Shown: positions 53,477 to 64,000, numbered from the stretch's first letter. The stretch is 64,000 nucleotides of DNA from Tricholomella constricta (GCA_013368375.1 JAACJP010000002.1:2108001-2172000); one strand, 5' to 3'. Numbers and translations: made by a program. The notes: generated by a model not told the origin, from the letters alone.

Positions 53477-55882
53477 TTCTCTTCGTTTCTCCAATGACCG
53501 ATGGTGTCTAGCTCGGCCATCGGTATCCTCCATTTTTACCTTAGTCGCTGGTATAGCGACTCCATTGACGACAACTTCGTCACGGTTAAAGTCCAGCACG
53601 ACGTTATTTGCGCGCATAAACGGCGTGCCTATAATCACGTCGTATCGATCAAAGTTAGCAAGGTCCATGTAAACCTTGCCTTTAAACCCTGGCAGAGCGG
53701 CTTCCACCGTCGTACCAAAGTTTACTGTGGCCCGACTTCCTTTAGTCCCGAGCTGGAGGATTAATGGATCCTCCAGCGGAAATACTCGAATATCGGCCAC
53801 TTGAGCGAATGACGGCGTAAGTCCGGTAGTTGTACTCCCGGAATCCCAAAGGGTCCAAGCCTCATGTCCACCTACGTTAATGTAGGTGACAAGGCACTCC
53901 TTGTCCTTTATCGGAACTACGGGACGAGCAATTTTGTCCCTCCCCGTCCGCACTTTAACTTTGCGAACTGGTGGTTTATCATTGCGTTCTTCTGACGCAA
54001 TTACTTCTGTCATTGCAAACATACGCTCGGTCTCATCGTCCCGAGCATAGTATTCATTTTCGTAGACCTCCATGTCTACGAACTCATCGCCTTCGTCTTC
54101 ATTGTCCGCCTCTGTATCAGGGCGTCCATTGTCTCGTCCGTCCGGGTCCTCGGGAGACGTGTCTTCATCGTCCGCCTCACTTGCCGCGTCAGGTGCCACT
54201 GTACGTGCAGCCCTTAGGAACGCTCGCTGTTTCTTGGGCTGTTTGCAATCTTTTGCAAAATGCCCTAGTTTTCCACAATTAAAGCACACTTCCCCCGGAG
54301 GGTGGTTGTGATGATCGTGGTTTTTAGGTTGATCGTAACGCGGACGATCTCCTGTCTTCATCGCTGGTTTTTCGACGTGGGGCTTTTGCTCTCCACGTCC
54401 AGGTTGATCCTGATACGCTGGCTTGACATATGGCTTTTCATTTACTGCGCCATACACCCGTCGAGGCCTGTTGAAATTATTGTGTGGAGCGTTTACTCGC
54501 CCCCCATCTGGTTTCCGCATTTGGCTCGGTTGACTTCGCTGAGCGGTTATGGTCCGCTCAAAGTAATCAGCCATTTTCTGGGTGGCTTGAAGTGCTAGGC
54601 CCACCGCTAGAAACTCTTGGGCTGTATTGATTTCGGGTGATAGCCCGTCATCGAATAATGCCTTCCGCATATCGCGCGGAAGTGTTTTGAGAAATTTCTC
54701 CAGGAACGTCCAATCATCCGTTCTTGCTGCCATGTTCATGGCATGATCCACAAGGTTGTCATACAGACCTTGTATGCCTTTGTTCGCCGAATAGGTAACG
54801 GCGTTAAAGTCGTTACGAGCATCCTGCATGGTTGAAGGCAGCACGAACCGATCGTACAGCCCTAGTATGACGTCTTCAAACGTCCAGGACTGCTTTTCGC
54901 GGTTCACATGGATAACTTGAATAGCTGGCGCGCTTTCGTCGCCAGCTGCTTGCGTGGTTGTATACTTACGTTCCGTGGATGGGTCTAACGTAGACTCACT
55001 AACAGGGGCCCATTTGGATCCCTGTGGTTGCGCAAGATGCTCTTCACGAGTCATTCTTTCGCGCTTTGCTGCCGCAGACCGACGACGATAATCGTCGTCA
55101 GATTCTCCTAACTGTCGCGCTTGATGCAGCGCCGATACTGCCATGGCAGCCTCATCAAGAGGCTGGTTCGATCCGGCAGCCACTGCTTGAGGAGTGAAGA
55201 GGTCATCCCAACGACCTTTTCCTTTGTTGAACGAGGCTTTCTTAGGTACAGGCGTCCCAGCGATCGAGCTGACTGCTGAATTCGAAGTTCCCTTAGGGTA
55301 CTTCTTCCTGTATTCCGTAACTACTACTGACAGCGCTTCCAAGTATCGGTCGGCATATGCTTGTGCGACCATTTCTCCAACGGATTGTGCTCCGGTAGAT
55401 CGCAGAACGAGCCTATCCGCTCGTTCCTCCAGTCGCCTTCGCCGATGCTCGCTAACCACATCGGTGGTGTCCCAGAATTACTTCACTTGAAGCGCAAGCA
55501 ATTCCCTTTCGCTGGCCTCTTCTTCATTAGCCTCGGGGTCGGACAAGTCGTCTTCGTCCGACTCCATCTTGACTATGCTCAGGGTGGACGCCCCGAACGC
55601 TCTATTTGACAGACGGCTGTCTGGCCATCTGCTTCCCGCCGTGGGGCCAGGTCGATGTGACCTGGCCAGTTCGTCGGCCAAGCTCCCAGGCACATTGGTG
55701 CTTGCTATTGGCCAAAGTTCCTCCGATTCTACTCCTAGTGTATTCTGCGCTGGTGAACTTTGTCCACCAGCGACTGATCCGACTTCCACTGGTTGCAGTG
55801 GAAGTTGTGATGGAGGATGCGCTGTGAGTGCATCCTCGAGGACCGGAGTTCGGCTCTTTCCGGATGTGGGAGTTGTTGTCAT
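53474..55882 (-). CDS. gag: Element 2 gag-protease, with an in-frame UAA
   Basis: The ATG at 55882 opens MTTTPTSGKSRTPVLEDAL. The frame has a UAA at 55478-55480 (..ALQVK stop FWDTTDVVSEHRRR) and then stays open to a UGA at 53474-53476. Downstream of the UAA are the gag core (WTFEDVILGLYDRFVLPS, FLEKFLKTLPRDMRKALF), a nucleocapsid knuckle CFNCGKLGHFAKDC, an acidic segment, and one retropepsin-like domain (AWTLWDSGSTTTGLTPSFA, YDVIIGTPFMRANNVVLDF). The single-domain protease contrasts with the doubled one of element 1. The UAA splits Gag into about 134 and 668 codons and is either a disabling mutation or a readthrough site. Confidence 0.85.
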
Positions 55883-55991
55883 CGGGTCTCGGTCTCGTTG
55901 GTTCTTTTTGATGATGGGTGTTCTAAATGGAATGTGGGTCTGCGTAACGTCGTGGGTACGCAGCAATAGAAAGCAAGGTAGCTTAAAAAAA

Positions 55992-56212
55992 TGTAACGGG
56001 GTTACAGAATTTGGGGACCTTGTTGTTCACACTAGACGTAAGCTTGACAAGTCTGTCGATTGCTACGTATAGGTGTACAAGGTTGTTTATACTTAATTAA
56101 TGTAATGAATTAAATAGGCAACACCAGAAGGTGTTGCCAAACAATAGCGTAATCGTCTCGATAAGATACGATTAGATAACCAAGATTAGATAAGATAGTG
56201 GGTGTCCTTACA
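55992..56212 (-). repeat. Element 2 LTR, 5' copy
   Basis: 221 bp. The sense strand leaves the LTR into TTTTTTTAAGCTACC. I see neither a TGG tRNA-type primer site nor a clear self-complement there. Confidence 0.95.
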
Positions 56213-56246
56213 GACGTCCTGTCGCAGAAGAAGCAATGCGAGGCAT
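56213..56246 (-). pseudogene. Host gene 2, displaced 5' end
   Basis: The ATG at 56246 begins MPRIASSATGR, and the frame then meets element 2 at the GACGT duplication (56213-56217). Joined across the element it stays open into 45915 downward. Confidence 0.7.
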
Positions 56247-56620
56247 TGATGAGAAAGAACTGTTGACACTGTAGTTCTCGCTGATCGAGCGCTTTTTGAA
56301 GTTCATTCTGAGGCTTTGAAGGCCAAAGCGAGGCAGAGTCGGGCCAGTCAAAGCCGAACAATAAATCGTAGCTACAAGGAGACAGGTCTGATCGAAGGAG
56401 ATATAGTATGACGGTCTATAAAATATATAGTAATAAACATGAAGGATTATAGCGATGATAGAGATAAAAAGAGCATGATAGCGACGATAGAAAAAAAAGG
56501 AGTAGAAGAGCGAATTCAGCAGGTCGATGGGATCAGTGCCTAAGATGAACGCCAGGCTGCAAGAAAACAGCGGCGGCCCGAGAGATGAAGCTGCTTGTGG
56601 TAGACGAGGTGAGTGAGGAA
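56247..56620. other. Upstream region of host gene 2, no gene seen
   Basis: AT-rich, with GATAG/GATAAAG words and an A-run near 56493. Probably the former promoter of host gene 2. Confidence 0.4.
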
Positions 56621-57000
56621 AGGAATCACTGCCGACACCAGGTCAAGCAGGCGGGAGACGCTCGTCTAGCCCGATGTTGGGAAAGTCAAAAGGCGAGAGC
56701 GTTTGGTCGTAATTCAAGAGACGAGAGACCCTGCCGACACCAGGTCGAGCAGGCGGGAGACACTCGTCTGGCCCGATGTTGATGGCCAAAGGCGGGGGGG
56801 CTTGATCCAGGCAGAGAGGAGAAGAGGAATCACTGCCGACGCCAGGTCGAGCAGGTGGGAGACGCTCGTCTGCCCCGATGTTGATGGCAAAAGGCGGGAG
56901 GGCTTGATCCAGGCAGAGAGGAGAAGAGGAATCACTGCCGACGCCAGGTCGAGCAGGTGGGAGACGCTCGTCTGCCCCGATGGTGGTGAAGAAGTCGGGG
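56621..57000. repeat. 102-bp minisatellite, four units
   Basis: The word GCCGAC(A/G)CCAGGTC recurs at 56631, 56733, 56835 and 56937, exactly 102 bp apart, with GGGAGAC(G/A)CTCGTCT after it. The last two units are nearly identical. Because 102 is a multiple of three, frames stay open across units on both strands (for example 56703-57086 plus), but I do not regard these as genes. Confidence 0.92.
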
Positions 57001-57051
57001 AAGTCAAGAATTGGCGCTTGATGTCTCCACGGGCATTGCCGAAAGGTGATG

Positions 57052-57135
57052 GTTCAGCCACTTGGCCTGAGCGTGCGAGTTGCTGACATGCCGTGATTGT
57101 TCAGCCACTTGGCCTGAGCGTGCGAGTTGCTGACA
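57052..57135. repeat. 47-bp tandem duplication
   Basis: A 37-bp word beginning GTTCAGCCACTTGGCC occurs at 57052-57088 and 57099-57135. Confidence 0.85.
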
Positions 57136-57309
57136 CCAGTGATCTCCACGGGCATTGCCGATGAGGCGCTTGCTCAGCCTGCTTGGCTCGAGCGCAGGAA
57201 AATATATTTCAAACTCAGCGCACAAGCGCAGAGTCCGACAACGTCTCCCCTCCTTCATTCGCTGCATCCTCAACGCTGCCAGCTGCTTGGACCCCATCTT
57301 CCACCACCG

Positions 57310-57848
57310 AGATATACCTGCGGTATTCTCGTTCAGCTCGACGTGTCGTCGGCTGATTGTAAGCACTCGTTTAGATTACGTCTTACACTTTCGTATACAC
57401 TCGTTTCATTTAACTTGAGCTCCAAATTTCGAAATAACATCAACGGTAAGTTCATTAATTTCTCTAACTATGCACTGGCACCTAAGCTTCATAGCCTGCG
57501 GACGTTCCTTCGACCCAGATTGAACGAGATATACCTTTGGTATTCTCTTTCGGCTCGACGTGACGTCGGCTGATTTCTATCTGTGGTCTTCTTCAACCAA
57601 CGCGGCGATTCATCATAGCCTACGGACTCTTTGACCTCGCACCTTGAGTTCGAAACTTCGTCACCACAATCGACGGTAAGTTTTTTTCATCTATGTAACT
57701 ACTTACTGTCAACTAATCTTCATAGCCTGCGGACGTTCCTTCTACCCAGATTGCATTTTGAGATTTACCTTTGGTATTCTCTTTCGGCTCGACGTGACGT
57801 CGGCTGATATCTATCTGTGGTCTTTTTCAAACAACGCGGCGATTCGTG
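57310..57848. repeat. Three diverged repeats of 215-235 bp upstream of the 57849 gene
   Basis: Segments near 57310, 57530 and 57765 each contain GGTATTCTC, CTCGACGTG and GTCGGCTGAT in the same order. The last two also share ATCTGTGGTCTT and AACGCGGCGATTC. The last unit runs up to the start codon, so repeat copies make up the leader or promoter of the next gene. Confidence 0.75.
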
Positions 57849-60055
57849 ATGTCAAGCCAGTATATCGAACCCCCAACTGCGGAAGCCTTGTTGGCGAAGC
57901 CTGAACTACTCCTGCGTCAGAAACTCCAGTTCAACCCAGCCAGTAAGTCCCTTTCCTTTATGTTTAAAAATTGTTTTCACAGTTCGTCAGATATTCGGCC
58001 GACCGATGGCTTAGTTGCTGCCATCGTTGGGGAGGGAAACTATGTAGTGACTTCGCCGAATTCTAAGAGACTACGGTATCCGCCTCTGGGGGGAGATCGC
58101 CCGGTGTTCCTGCGCGAGGATCTACGCTATGGAGATGATGACCTACTGATGTGGCCGCAGCCTTACATCGCGGATCTCCCATACCTATCAGTCATTCGTT
58201 ATCCACCCCGCGATCACAGTGACCCCATGGTAATTATGTGGTGGCTCCCTGCAGAATCCGAGTTTGTGTGCGAGGACCGTCTATTTTATCAGATCGGGCA
58301 CTTCTCTCCTCATATGCTCAGCCGCCTTCGAAAACCCTGCATTCTGCTGATGGAAAAAGCGCGGAGTGCCGTCTACGACAATTACCCCCCAGCTCGGGAG
58401 ATCCCTCCCATCCTCAATTCCTTCCTTGATCGACTCACCTCCTTACCGACGACATTCAGTCGTGCACGACTCGCCGTACGCGAGGTTCAGCGTCTGTACT
58501 CCGAGCTACAAGCTGCGCTCGACTGGCGGGACATCTATCAACCGCATATTAGTGGCCGGTTAGAGGTGGATGCAGCGACGCCAGTCGCACCGGTAATGGG
58601 GGCATTCACTACCAACATCGGCGTCTGCGAGGAATTATTTAGGGCAAAAATACCTGTATTCCTTGTTCGCCACCGTGTGGATGTCCTTATGCTGTGCATC
58701 AACGAAGTGGTCACTGCAAAGCGCGCCGAAGGTTTCATTCCGCTCGCTGCATCCAAGCCCTCCTACAACATCGTTCATCGCGGGTCTGCGACGCAACTGG
58801 CCAAATATACGGCAATGCGGCGTTTCACTCGATATTTCCACACAACCTGCAACCCATTCAACGCCCACCGGATGGAGCAACCCGTGGTTCCACCTCCCGA
58901 TGTGCCGATGACAGATCGTAAGGCTCGCACGCAACGGTACAGCCCCTGTAAATTCTTATCGCAATGTTTGAATTACCTACAATTGACAAGGACATCATAG
59001 ATGCCCAGCGCAAGAAAAACAAGGCCATATACGAGCCGCAGGGTCGCAGCAAGTTCGAAGATCTCCCCGACGCCATCCTTCCTCCTGCGATCCCGGTATG
59101 GCGTGATGCGCTCCGCGGCGTCGATCAATCGCCCAGCAACTTCGTCAACCAAGATGTTCTGGGCTCCGACTTCGGGTATGCATTCCCGGAACCCGCGTCG
59201 TTCATTGCCTACGAGAAACGAGACCGGCGTGCATCGACCCTCCGTGCCTGGCTTCGTTATCGCGCGGTTCTCATCCATCGCCTCAGCGTCAACGATTCGA
59301 ATGCGCGGCCGATGTCTGGGAAGGCTTGGAGAGATTTGCTTGGGCTCGACTGGCTGCAACAAAGCTCATCCGGCGCCGATAGGAAGAGAGGGGATCGTCA
59401 GACGAAGAGCGCGACACGCCTGGAGCTGTTGTCTGACTTTCTCCAGAACTGCTTGAGCGCCGAGGACACCTCAATCGGCGAAGTTGCCCATGGTAACGAA
59501 ACTTGGCAGGGCAAACCATTCGGGGATCTTCAGGACAAGGACTTTGAGGAGATCTTGTGGGAGCTGGCGGAGCTTAATTTTCGCCAGGAGCTTCTCGCGT
59601 TGCACATTTTCATCCGTCGTGGGGCCGCCGACTTCGATCTTGGGCAAGAACAACAACGTGTCGCCGATTGCTTTCCCGGAGGACAACTCCTCGTCGCGCC
59701 GCTGTCTGAAGCCAATCACGGCATCGCAAGCTACAACGAGGAAGAACGCTGTCGCTACTTGTTGGAACTTCAGCGGCTCATGAGGACTTGGCCCGGGAAA
59801 CAGCCAGCCATTATCCACGTCGACAGTTGGCGATGGAAGGCCGATGAAGTTCGAAGTTTGGAGGAAGCCGTCGCAAAATACTATACGCAGACCTTCTTCA
59901 ATCACTTCCGCCGCGCGCCTATCGTCCCTCGTCGTCTTTCTCATGACGTGCCCGGCTTTGAGCCCCCGCCGCCCCTTCTTGAGCACTTGAATCCGGCGCC
60001 CAATATCTGTTATGACATGACGCGGATAGTACCTTTTGACCAACTGATGCTATAA
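57849..60055 (+). CDS. Uncharacterised protein, multi-copy family type
   Basis: Two exons, ATG at 57849, intron 58948-59000 (53 nt, donor GTAAAT, acceptor CATAG), stop at 60053-60055, about 719 aa. Exon 1 reads MSSQYIEPPTAEALLAKPEL, LREDLRYGDDDLLMWPQPY, PMVIMWWLPAESEFVCEDR, FLDRLTSLPTTFSRARLAV and FHTTCNPFNAHRM. The join gives RYSPYAQRKKNKAIYEPQG. Exon 2 has IPVWRDALRGVDQ, KAWRDLLGLDWLQ, EILWELAELNFRQELLALH and IIHVDSWRWKADEV. No signal peptide or membrane segment. The style (soluble, Trp-rich helices) matches unnamed proteins expanded in Agaricomycetes near transposons. A possible GTAAGT intron at 57943 would break the frame and is not used. Confidence 0.65.
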
Positions 60056-60207
60056 AACAACCACAGCTATTACTACCATCCAAGCGCACAAGTATTACCA
60101 TCAAGCACACGTATATTTTTGAACTTTTGACATTTACATCAACGTTGTCTCACCTAGGTAAAGAGATAACGAATCATACTTATAATTTCCCTCGCACAGT
60201 TGCCTTC

Positions 60208-60352
60208 ATAAGTTCGGGTCAGATCTTCGATCGCCCACACGATCTGCTCTGGCAGCGATCGTGAGGTCCCAGACTGCTGCCTCTGCTATTGTTATAAGTT
60301 CGGGTCAGATCTTCGATCACCCACACGATTTGCTCTGGCAGGGAGCGTGAGG
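60208..60352. repeat. 86-bp tandem duplication
   Basis: A word of about 60 bp starting ATAAGTTCGGGTCAGATCTT occurs at 60208 and 60294 with a few substitutions. It lies in the 525-bp gap between the two genes, where nothing else was found. Confidence 0.85.
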
Positions 60353-60580
60353 GCCCTTGTTCTCGTTGTGGCCAGAAACGTCCCCTTGTTCTCTTGTTCT
60401 GCGTGTCTCTGCGCACAGGCCACTTCATTCTGCTGTTATTGTATTTCCTCCCCGATCGATGTCGAGGAGTCGTTGCCGTACAATGCTGCCACCATTATTG
60501 TTCTCGGGCTAGCCAGAGAGATTTGATTTCATACTAACGCGCACGCACCACTCGTTCTGTAGCTAGTCCCTTCCTGTCCA

Positions 60581-63500
60581 ATGTCCCGTACCCACAAGCG
60601 TCGAGGAGTCCTTGGCCGTTACGACAGCGAGTCCGACAAGGAGGATGACATTGAACTGAACATGGCAGTCTCCGCAGCCGGGAGCACGACAACGCGCACA
60701 TTCTACGAAACCACGGCAAAGCGTCGACGTGTATCAGCACCGCCTCCCACATGTTCCACGCCTACTCCGACTCCGTCCAACAACCCCACTTCACCCACCG
60801 CCGAACCCGAAGTCAAACCAACTAGGAAACAAGTACGTGTATCTTCATCACTGCAGAAGGTATGCTGATGGAATGCAGGGCGCATCAGTCATGATGGAAA
60901 TTTTTTCGAAAAGCTTTGATACTCTCCAGGACGCGATCCTATCAACCGAATACCATCCTCGTATCGGACAGGACTGCCCCTGCGGCGCAGCTGCTAGTGC
61001 TTTTCGATGCACAGAATGCTTTCAATGCGATCTTCTATGTCAGGATTGCATCATCGAAGCACACCAGAACCAGCCGTTCCACTTCCTCCAGCAATGGACC
61101 GGCAGTTTCTTCCAGCGCGTATCACTTTCTGAATTGGGTTTCATTATGATGTTAGGACATTTTGGCAGGCCGTGCCCCAACGCACTTTCCACCTCAATCG
61201 GACGCCCCACAGTCGTCGTCCATATTAACGGTGTTCATCGAATGCAGATCAAATATTGCCATTGTGATGCTTTGTCCGATGCAGAGCAACTGGTGCGCGC
61301 CCGATTCTTCCCCGCAACTGTCAAGCGACCGGAAACCGCCTTCACGTTCTCGGTACTCAAGCACTTTCACATCAGCAACTTGACATCGAAGAAATCTGCC
61401 TACGACTATTTTGGAACCCTTCGCAGCCTGACAAACAATGCTTTCCCCCAGGACGTCCCGGTATGTATTTTGATGTATATCGTACTACAATGGCTGACTT
61501 GTACGATGCACAGGATCGGTATCGCGAGTTTAATCAGGTCTCACGTGTATGGAGCCACCTCGCTATTGTCAGACGGAGTGGCCAGGCCCACAGCATCGAC
61601 AACATCCTTACCCACCGACGCGCAAACTCACTCACGGTCCGATGTCCAGCTTGCCCTGAGGTCGGCTTCAACGTAGACAACGCGGTGATCCGGGCTGCCC
61701 ATGACGATGAGACGTGAGTGATTCTTGCCACGCACATTCCTCGTCGCTGACCAGATATAGCCACAAGTACACCCTTTTTCTATCCACCGATGGCAACTTT
61801 CGACTCCAACGCAAGCTTAAGAATGATGATCCGGATGACACGGCTCTCAACAACGGCAACGGCTATTTCGTACCGACCGAGCCATTCAAAGGCTATCTTA
61901 AAAGGGTTGGCATTCATCCGGAAGAGGTACGTTTCTTCTCAGCTATTGTGGCCGTCGTCTCATCGTGTATTTCGCAGGAACCGACCTGTCCACACCTCAA
62001 AGCAGGAAAGATGCAGAATATCGCGAAGTTCAAGAATGCCGTGGTGAGCGGCGTCGTCGCCTTCCAGTGTGCCCGCCATGGCTGTTACATGCCACAGGGA
62101 ACGGTAGACCTTACTAAAGGCGAAGCGTAAGCTGCTCGTCTTTCACACTTGAACACTAACTGATTCTGCCTTGCAGGTTCGCGAACACCGACTATGCGTT
62201 GGCCCACGCGATTGCCGAAGCCAGCCACCTGCGCTGGATCATGATCAGCTATGATATATGGTTCGTTTATCTTACTTAGGGAAGAATCACTCGAAACTCA
62301 TTAGCTTTAGGTGTCAATATTGTATCAATCTCGAGAAACATTTTATGAAATGGTTTCCAGATGTCGTCCCTCTGCTCAAGAAGATTCGGGGTGCAATTCC
62401 CAAGATGCACGTCGTGAACCATGTTCTAATTTGCATGCTTTTGTGGGCCTTTAACTACTTGAAGTATTCTGGCGAGACTTGGGGCGAGAACATCGAAGGT
62501 GGATGGGCGGAACAAAATCAATCTGCGGGGAGCACCAAGGAGCAGAACGATGGTCATCGCCACGATAGCCTCGACGATTTCTTTGGATATTGGAACTGGA
62601 CGAAAGTTCATCAGATCGGTCAGTATTTTATCCATCAGCAAAGAAGATATCTGATCTAGATCTACAGCCGCGACACTTTCTCGTATGTATACCGCGTGCG
62701 TCAAGACCCTTCAAACGCGGGAGGACGATTTTGCTGCATTGACCAATATGCATGCGCCGGATCTAATCGCACGGTGGGTGACAATGGATACAAGGCCGAA
62801 GATCATATCAAAAGGGGTTGTACAGAGCGTATATGAGGTACAGCTGGAAGGAGGTAAGTTGACACGGCCATTGACATCTTCAAGATCTTGACCAGTTCAA
62901 AGGGCCGCCGTCATTGAACCGGGTGTATCAGGCTTTAGCGAGTGCAGAATTGACTGCCTCTAGTGGCGATGATAATCAAGCAGGCCTCACATCCTTTCTG
63001 AACACAGGGCTACAGCTTGAGGAGAAACAGTATGTACACTTATTCTACTCGCAACTGCACATCTAATACATACTTCGCAGGGCCCAGCTATCCTCCAAAT
63101 CCAAAACCGATGCTCAGACGTCGAGTCCACATGCCAGGCTTGCTCAAGAGCTTGCCGGTTGGCGTCAAGAACAACTGACGATCTTTCCTGCTCTGCTAAG
63201 CGACGTGACTTCGACAGAAGCTATCGCAACCGAGGATATCCCTCTCCTGCTCCCCTCCGACTTCACCGTCACTCGACGCAGCGCTCTAGGGCTCGAGTCC
63301 TTGGCCCGGGTCGAATACCAACTGCGCGAAGGTCAAGCACACGATGCCCTCGCAGAGGTTCGACTGGCTATCAAGACAGTCAACGCTAACCTCCAGTTCA
63401 AGCAAGTTAATGTCCACGGACAACGACCCAACACACGCGCGCAGCAATATCTCCGCACCCTCCAATTAGAAAAGACCTCAGCAATGGAGCGGTACCAACG

Positions 63501-64000
63501 CGTGTACAAAAAGCTCCTCGCGCTCGGCCTTGACCCGGATGACAAGGCACTGCAACCTCTGTTCAAAGAACAGCTGTGGCAGAAGAACGTGACTGAACGC
63601 CACAAGCTGGGTGATGCTAAGAAGCAGGACCCGTGGTTCTGGCACGTTGGACGACGTATTGGTATAACCCCTGAAGAGGAGTCGGAATGGAGTGTTGAAA
63701 GTAAGTGTCCTCAAATGGCTCACCTGGTTCAATGCTAATGGACGGCAGTGAATCGGGTCAAGTGGTTTCGCGATCGAGCAGCGCGTGACAGATCACGAGA
63801 GGAGAAGGAGATTTTGAAAGAGGAGTTTCGACGCAGCGTGGCGTCGTTTTCAAGGATGGCAGGAGTCTGGGGTGAGCTTGGGACAGCGAACAAAGGCGGG
63901 CGGGCGGCGTACTGCGACCGACAGGCGGCCATGTATAGACGACTGGCGACAGACTGTCAAGCCGTGTTCGAGAAAGCACTCAAGGTACGCTCGTAATATG
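60581..64000 (+). CDS. KDZ-superfamily transposase with Cys-rich (CxC2-like) head, runs off the window
   Basis: Multi-exon gene from the ATG at 60581 (MSRTHKRRGVLGRYDSESD). A Cys cluster at about 60970-61060 (CPCGAAASAFRCTECFQC, LLCQDCIIEAH) matches the CxC2-type domain of Kyakuja-Dileera-Zisupton transposases. The catalytic core follows: FLSTDGNFRLQRKLKNDD (first Asp), FKNAVVSGVVAFQCARHG, SYDIWCQYCINLE (second Asp, after an intron at about 62264-62309), and GENIEGGWAEQNQSAGSTKE (Glu). Then come RHDSLDDFFGYWNWTKV and a long helical tail to NRVKWFRDRAARDRSREE. Joins stay open throughout what I followed. The last exon meets a donor-like GTACGC near 63986, so the gene probably continues beyond 64000. 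Likely intact. Confidence 0.85.

Larger units (their letters stand above)
45916..56212 (-). mobile_element. Element 2: complete Ty3/gypsy chromodomain retrotransposon (about 10.3 kb)
   Basis: LTRs of 221 bp (TGTAACGGGG..CCTTACA) at 45916-46136 and 55992-56212 differ at one position that I can see (C versus T near the right end). They are flanked by the duplication GACGT (45911-45915, 56213-56217). Sense is minus: gag-PR, RT-RNaseH-IN-chromodomain, then an extra ORF region before the 3' LTR. Its sequence is unrelated to element 1. Short perfect hairpins fill it from end to end. Recently inserted, in the fifth percentile of the host gene's coding length. Confidence 0.95.
45916..56212. repeat. 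Dense array of short perfect hairpins across element 2
   Basis: Perfect stems of 6-10 bp with 4-10 nt loops recur every few tens of bases in LTR, gag, pol and third ORF. Examples: 46206-46230 (stem 10), 46246-46270 (9), 47584-47608 (10), 47713-47739 (9), 47849-47867 (7), 50009-50030 (7), 50077-50097 (7), 50470-50489 (8), 53543-53561 (7), 53752-53777 (10), 53869-53888 (7). Sampled stretches of element 1 lack the pattern. Confidence 0.85.

Noticed and set aside
55970..55991. tRNA-type primer site for element 2
   Set aside because: The sequence after the LTR is a T run followed by AAGCTACC, with no TGG and no convincing complement in the LTR.
56703..57086. 127-codon plus-strand repeat protein
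   Set aside because: Open only because the 102-bp minisatellite unit is a multiple of three. The opposite strand is equally open.
57943..57982. Intron in the first exon of the 57849 gene (GTAAGT..CACAG)
   Set aside because: Its 40-nt length would shift the frame into a stop, while the unspliced frame stays open.

Overview
The window reads as nuclear DNA of a filamentous basidiomycete, most likely an Agaricomycete. Genes are intron-rich, with GT..AG introns mostly of 45-60 bp. Typical families are present: a Plavaka-type transposase, a KDZ transposase with Cys-rich head, a DUF6698 protein, an AA9 lytic polysaccharide monooxygenase, a COMT-type O-methyltransferase and chromodomain Ty3/gypsy elements. 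I saw no bacterial-style operons, tRNA, rRNA or CRISPR. Exon joins below were made by eye from splice signals and reading frame.

Layout. 1-7.3 kb: a DUF6698 gene (-) and an apparently intact Plavaka transposase gene (+), transcribed divergently from a perfect 88-bp-arm palindrome. 7.5-9.3 kb: a kinase-like gene whose HRD aspartate is lost. 10.4-10.9 kb: a small three-exon secreted Cys-containing protein gene. 11.2-14.2 kb: a coiled-coil/Ser-Pro-rich protein. 15.5-16.8 kb: an apparently intact AA9 LPMO gene. 17.6-30.6 kb: a locus amplified in tandem, with an O-methyltransferase (-), a short conserved block and a multi-pass membrane protein gene (+). Copy 1 is the best preserved, the later ones are progressively broken.

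31.2-56.2 kb: two complete LTR retrotransposons of about 11.0 and 10.3 kb. Each has a 5-bp target duplication (GACGC, GACGT), and each sits inside the coding sequence of one of two neighbouring minus-strand host genes. Element 1 (31197-42175) has LTRs that look identical, a 12-nt primer site complementary to its own LTR (Tf1/sushi-like self-priming), two successive retropepsin-like domains, and a spliced antisense ORF of about 609 codons between pol and the 3' LTR. A 474-bp solo LTR of another family (own TSD CCAGG) interrupts its gag. Element 2 (45916-56212) has LTRs with one difference by eye, gag and pol in one frame separated by stops (a UAA, then UGA-CUA), a third ORF region after pol, and short perfect hairpins packed through the whole element including coding sequence.

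56.2-64 kb: minisatellites, an uncharacterised gene (57849-60055, +) and a KDZ transposase gene running off the right edge. The picture is an accessory, transposon-dense region around a few ordinary genes (LPMO, methyltransferase, secreted protein).
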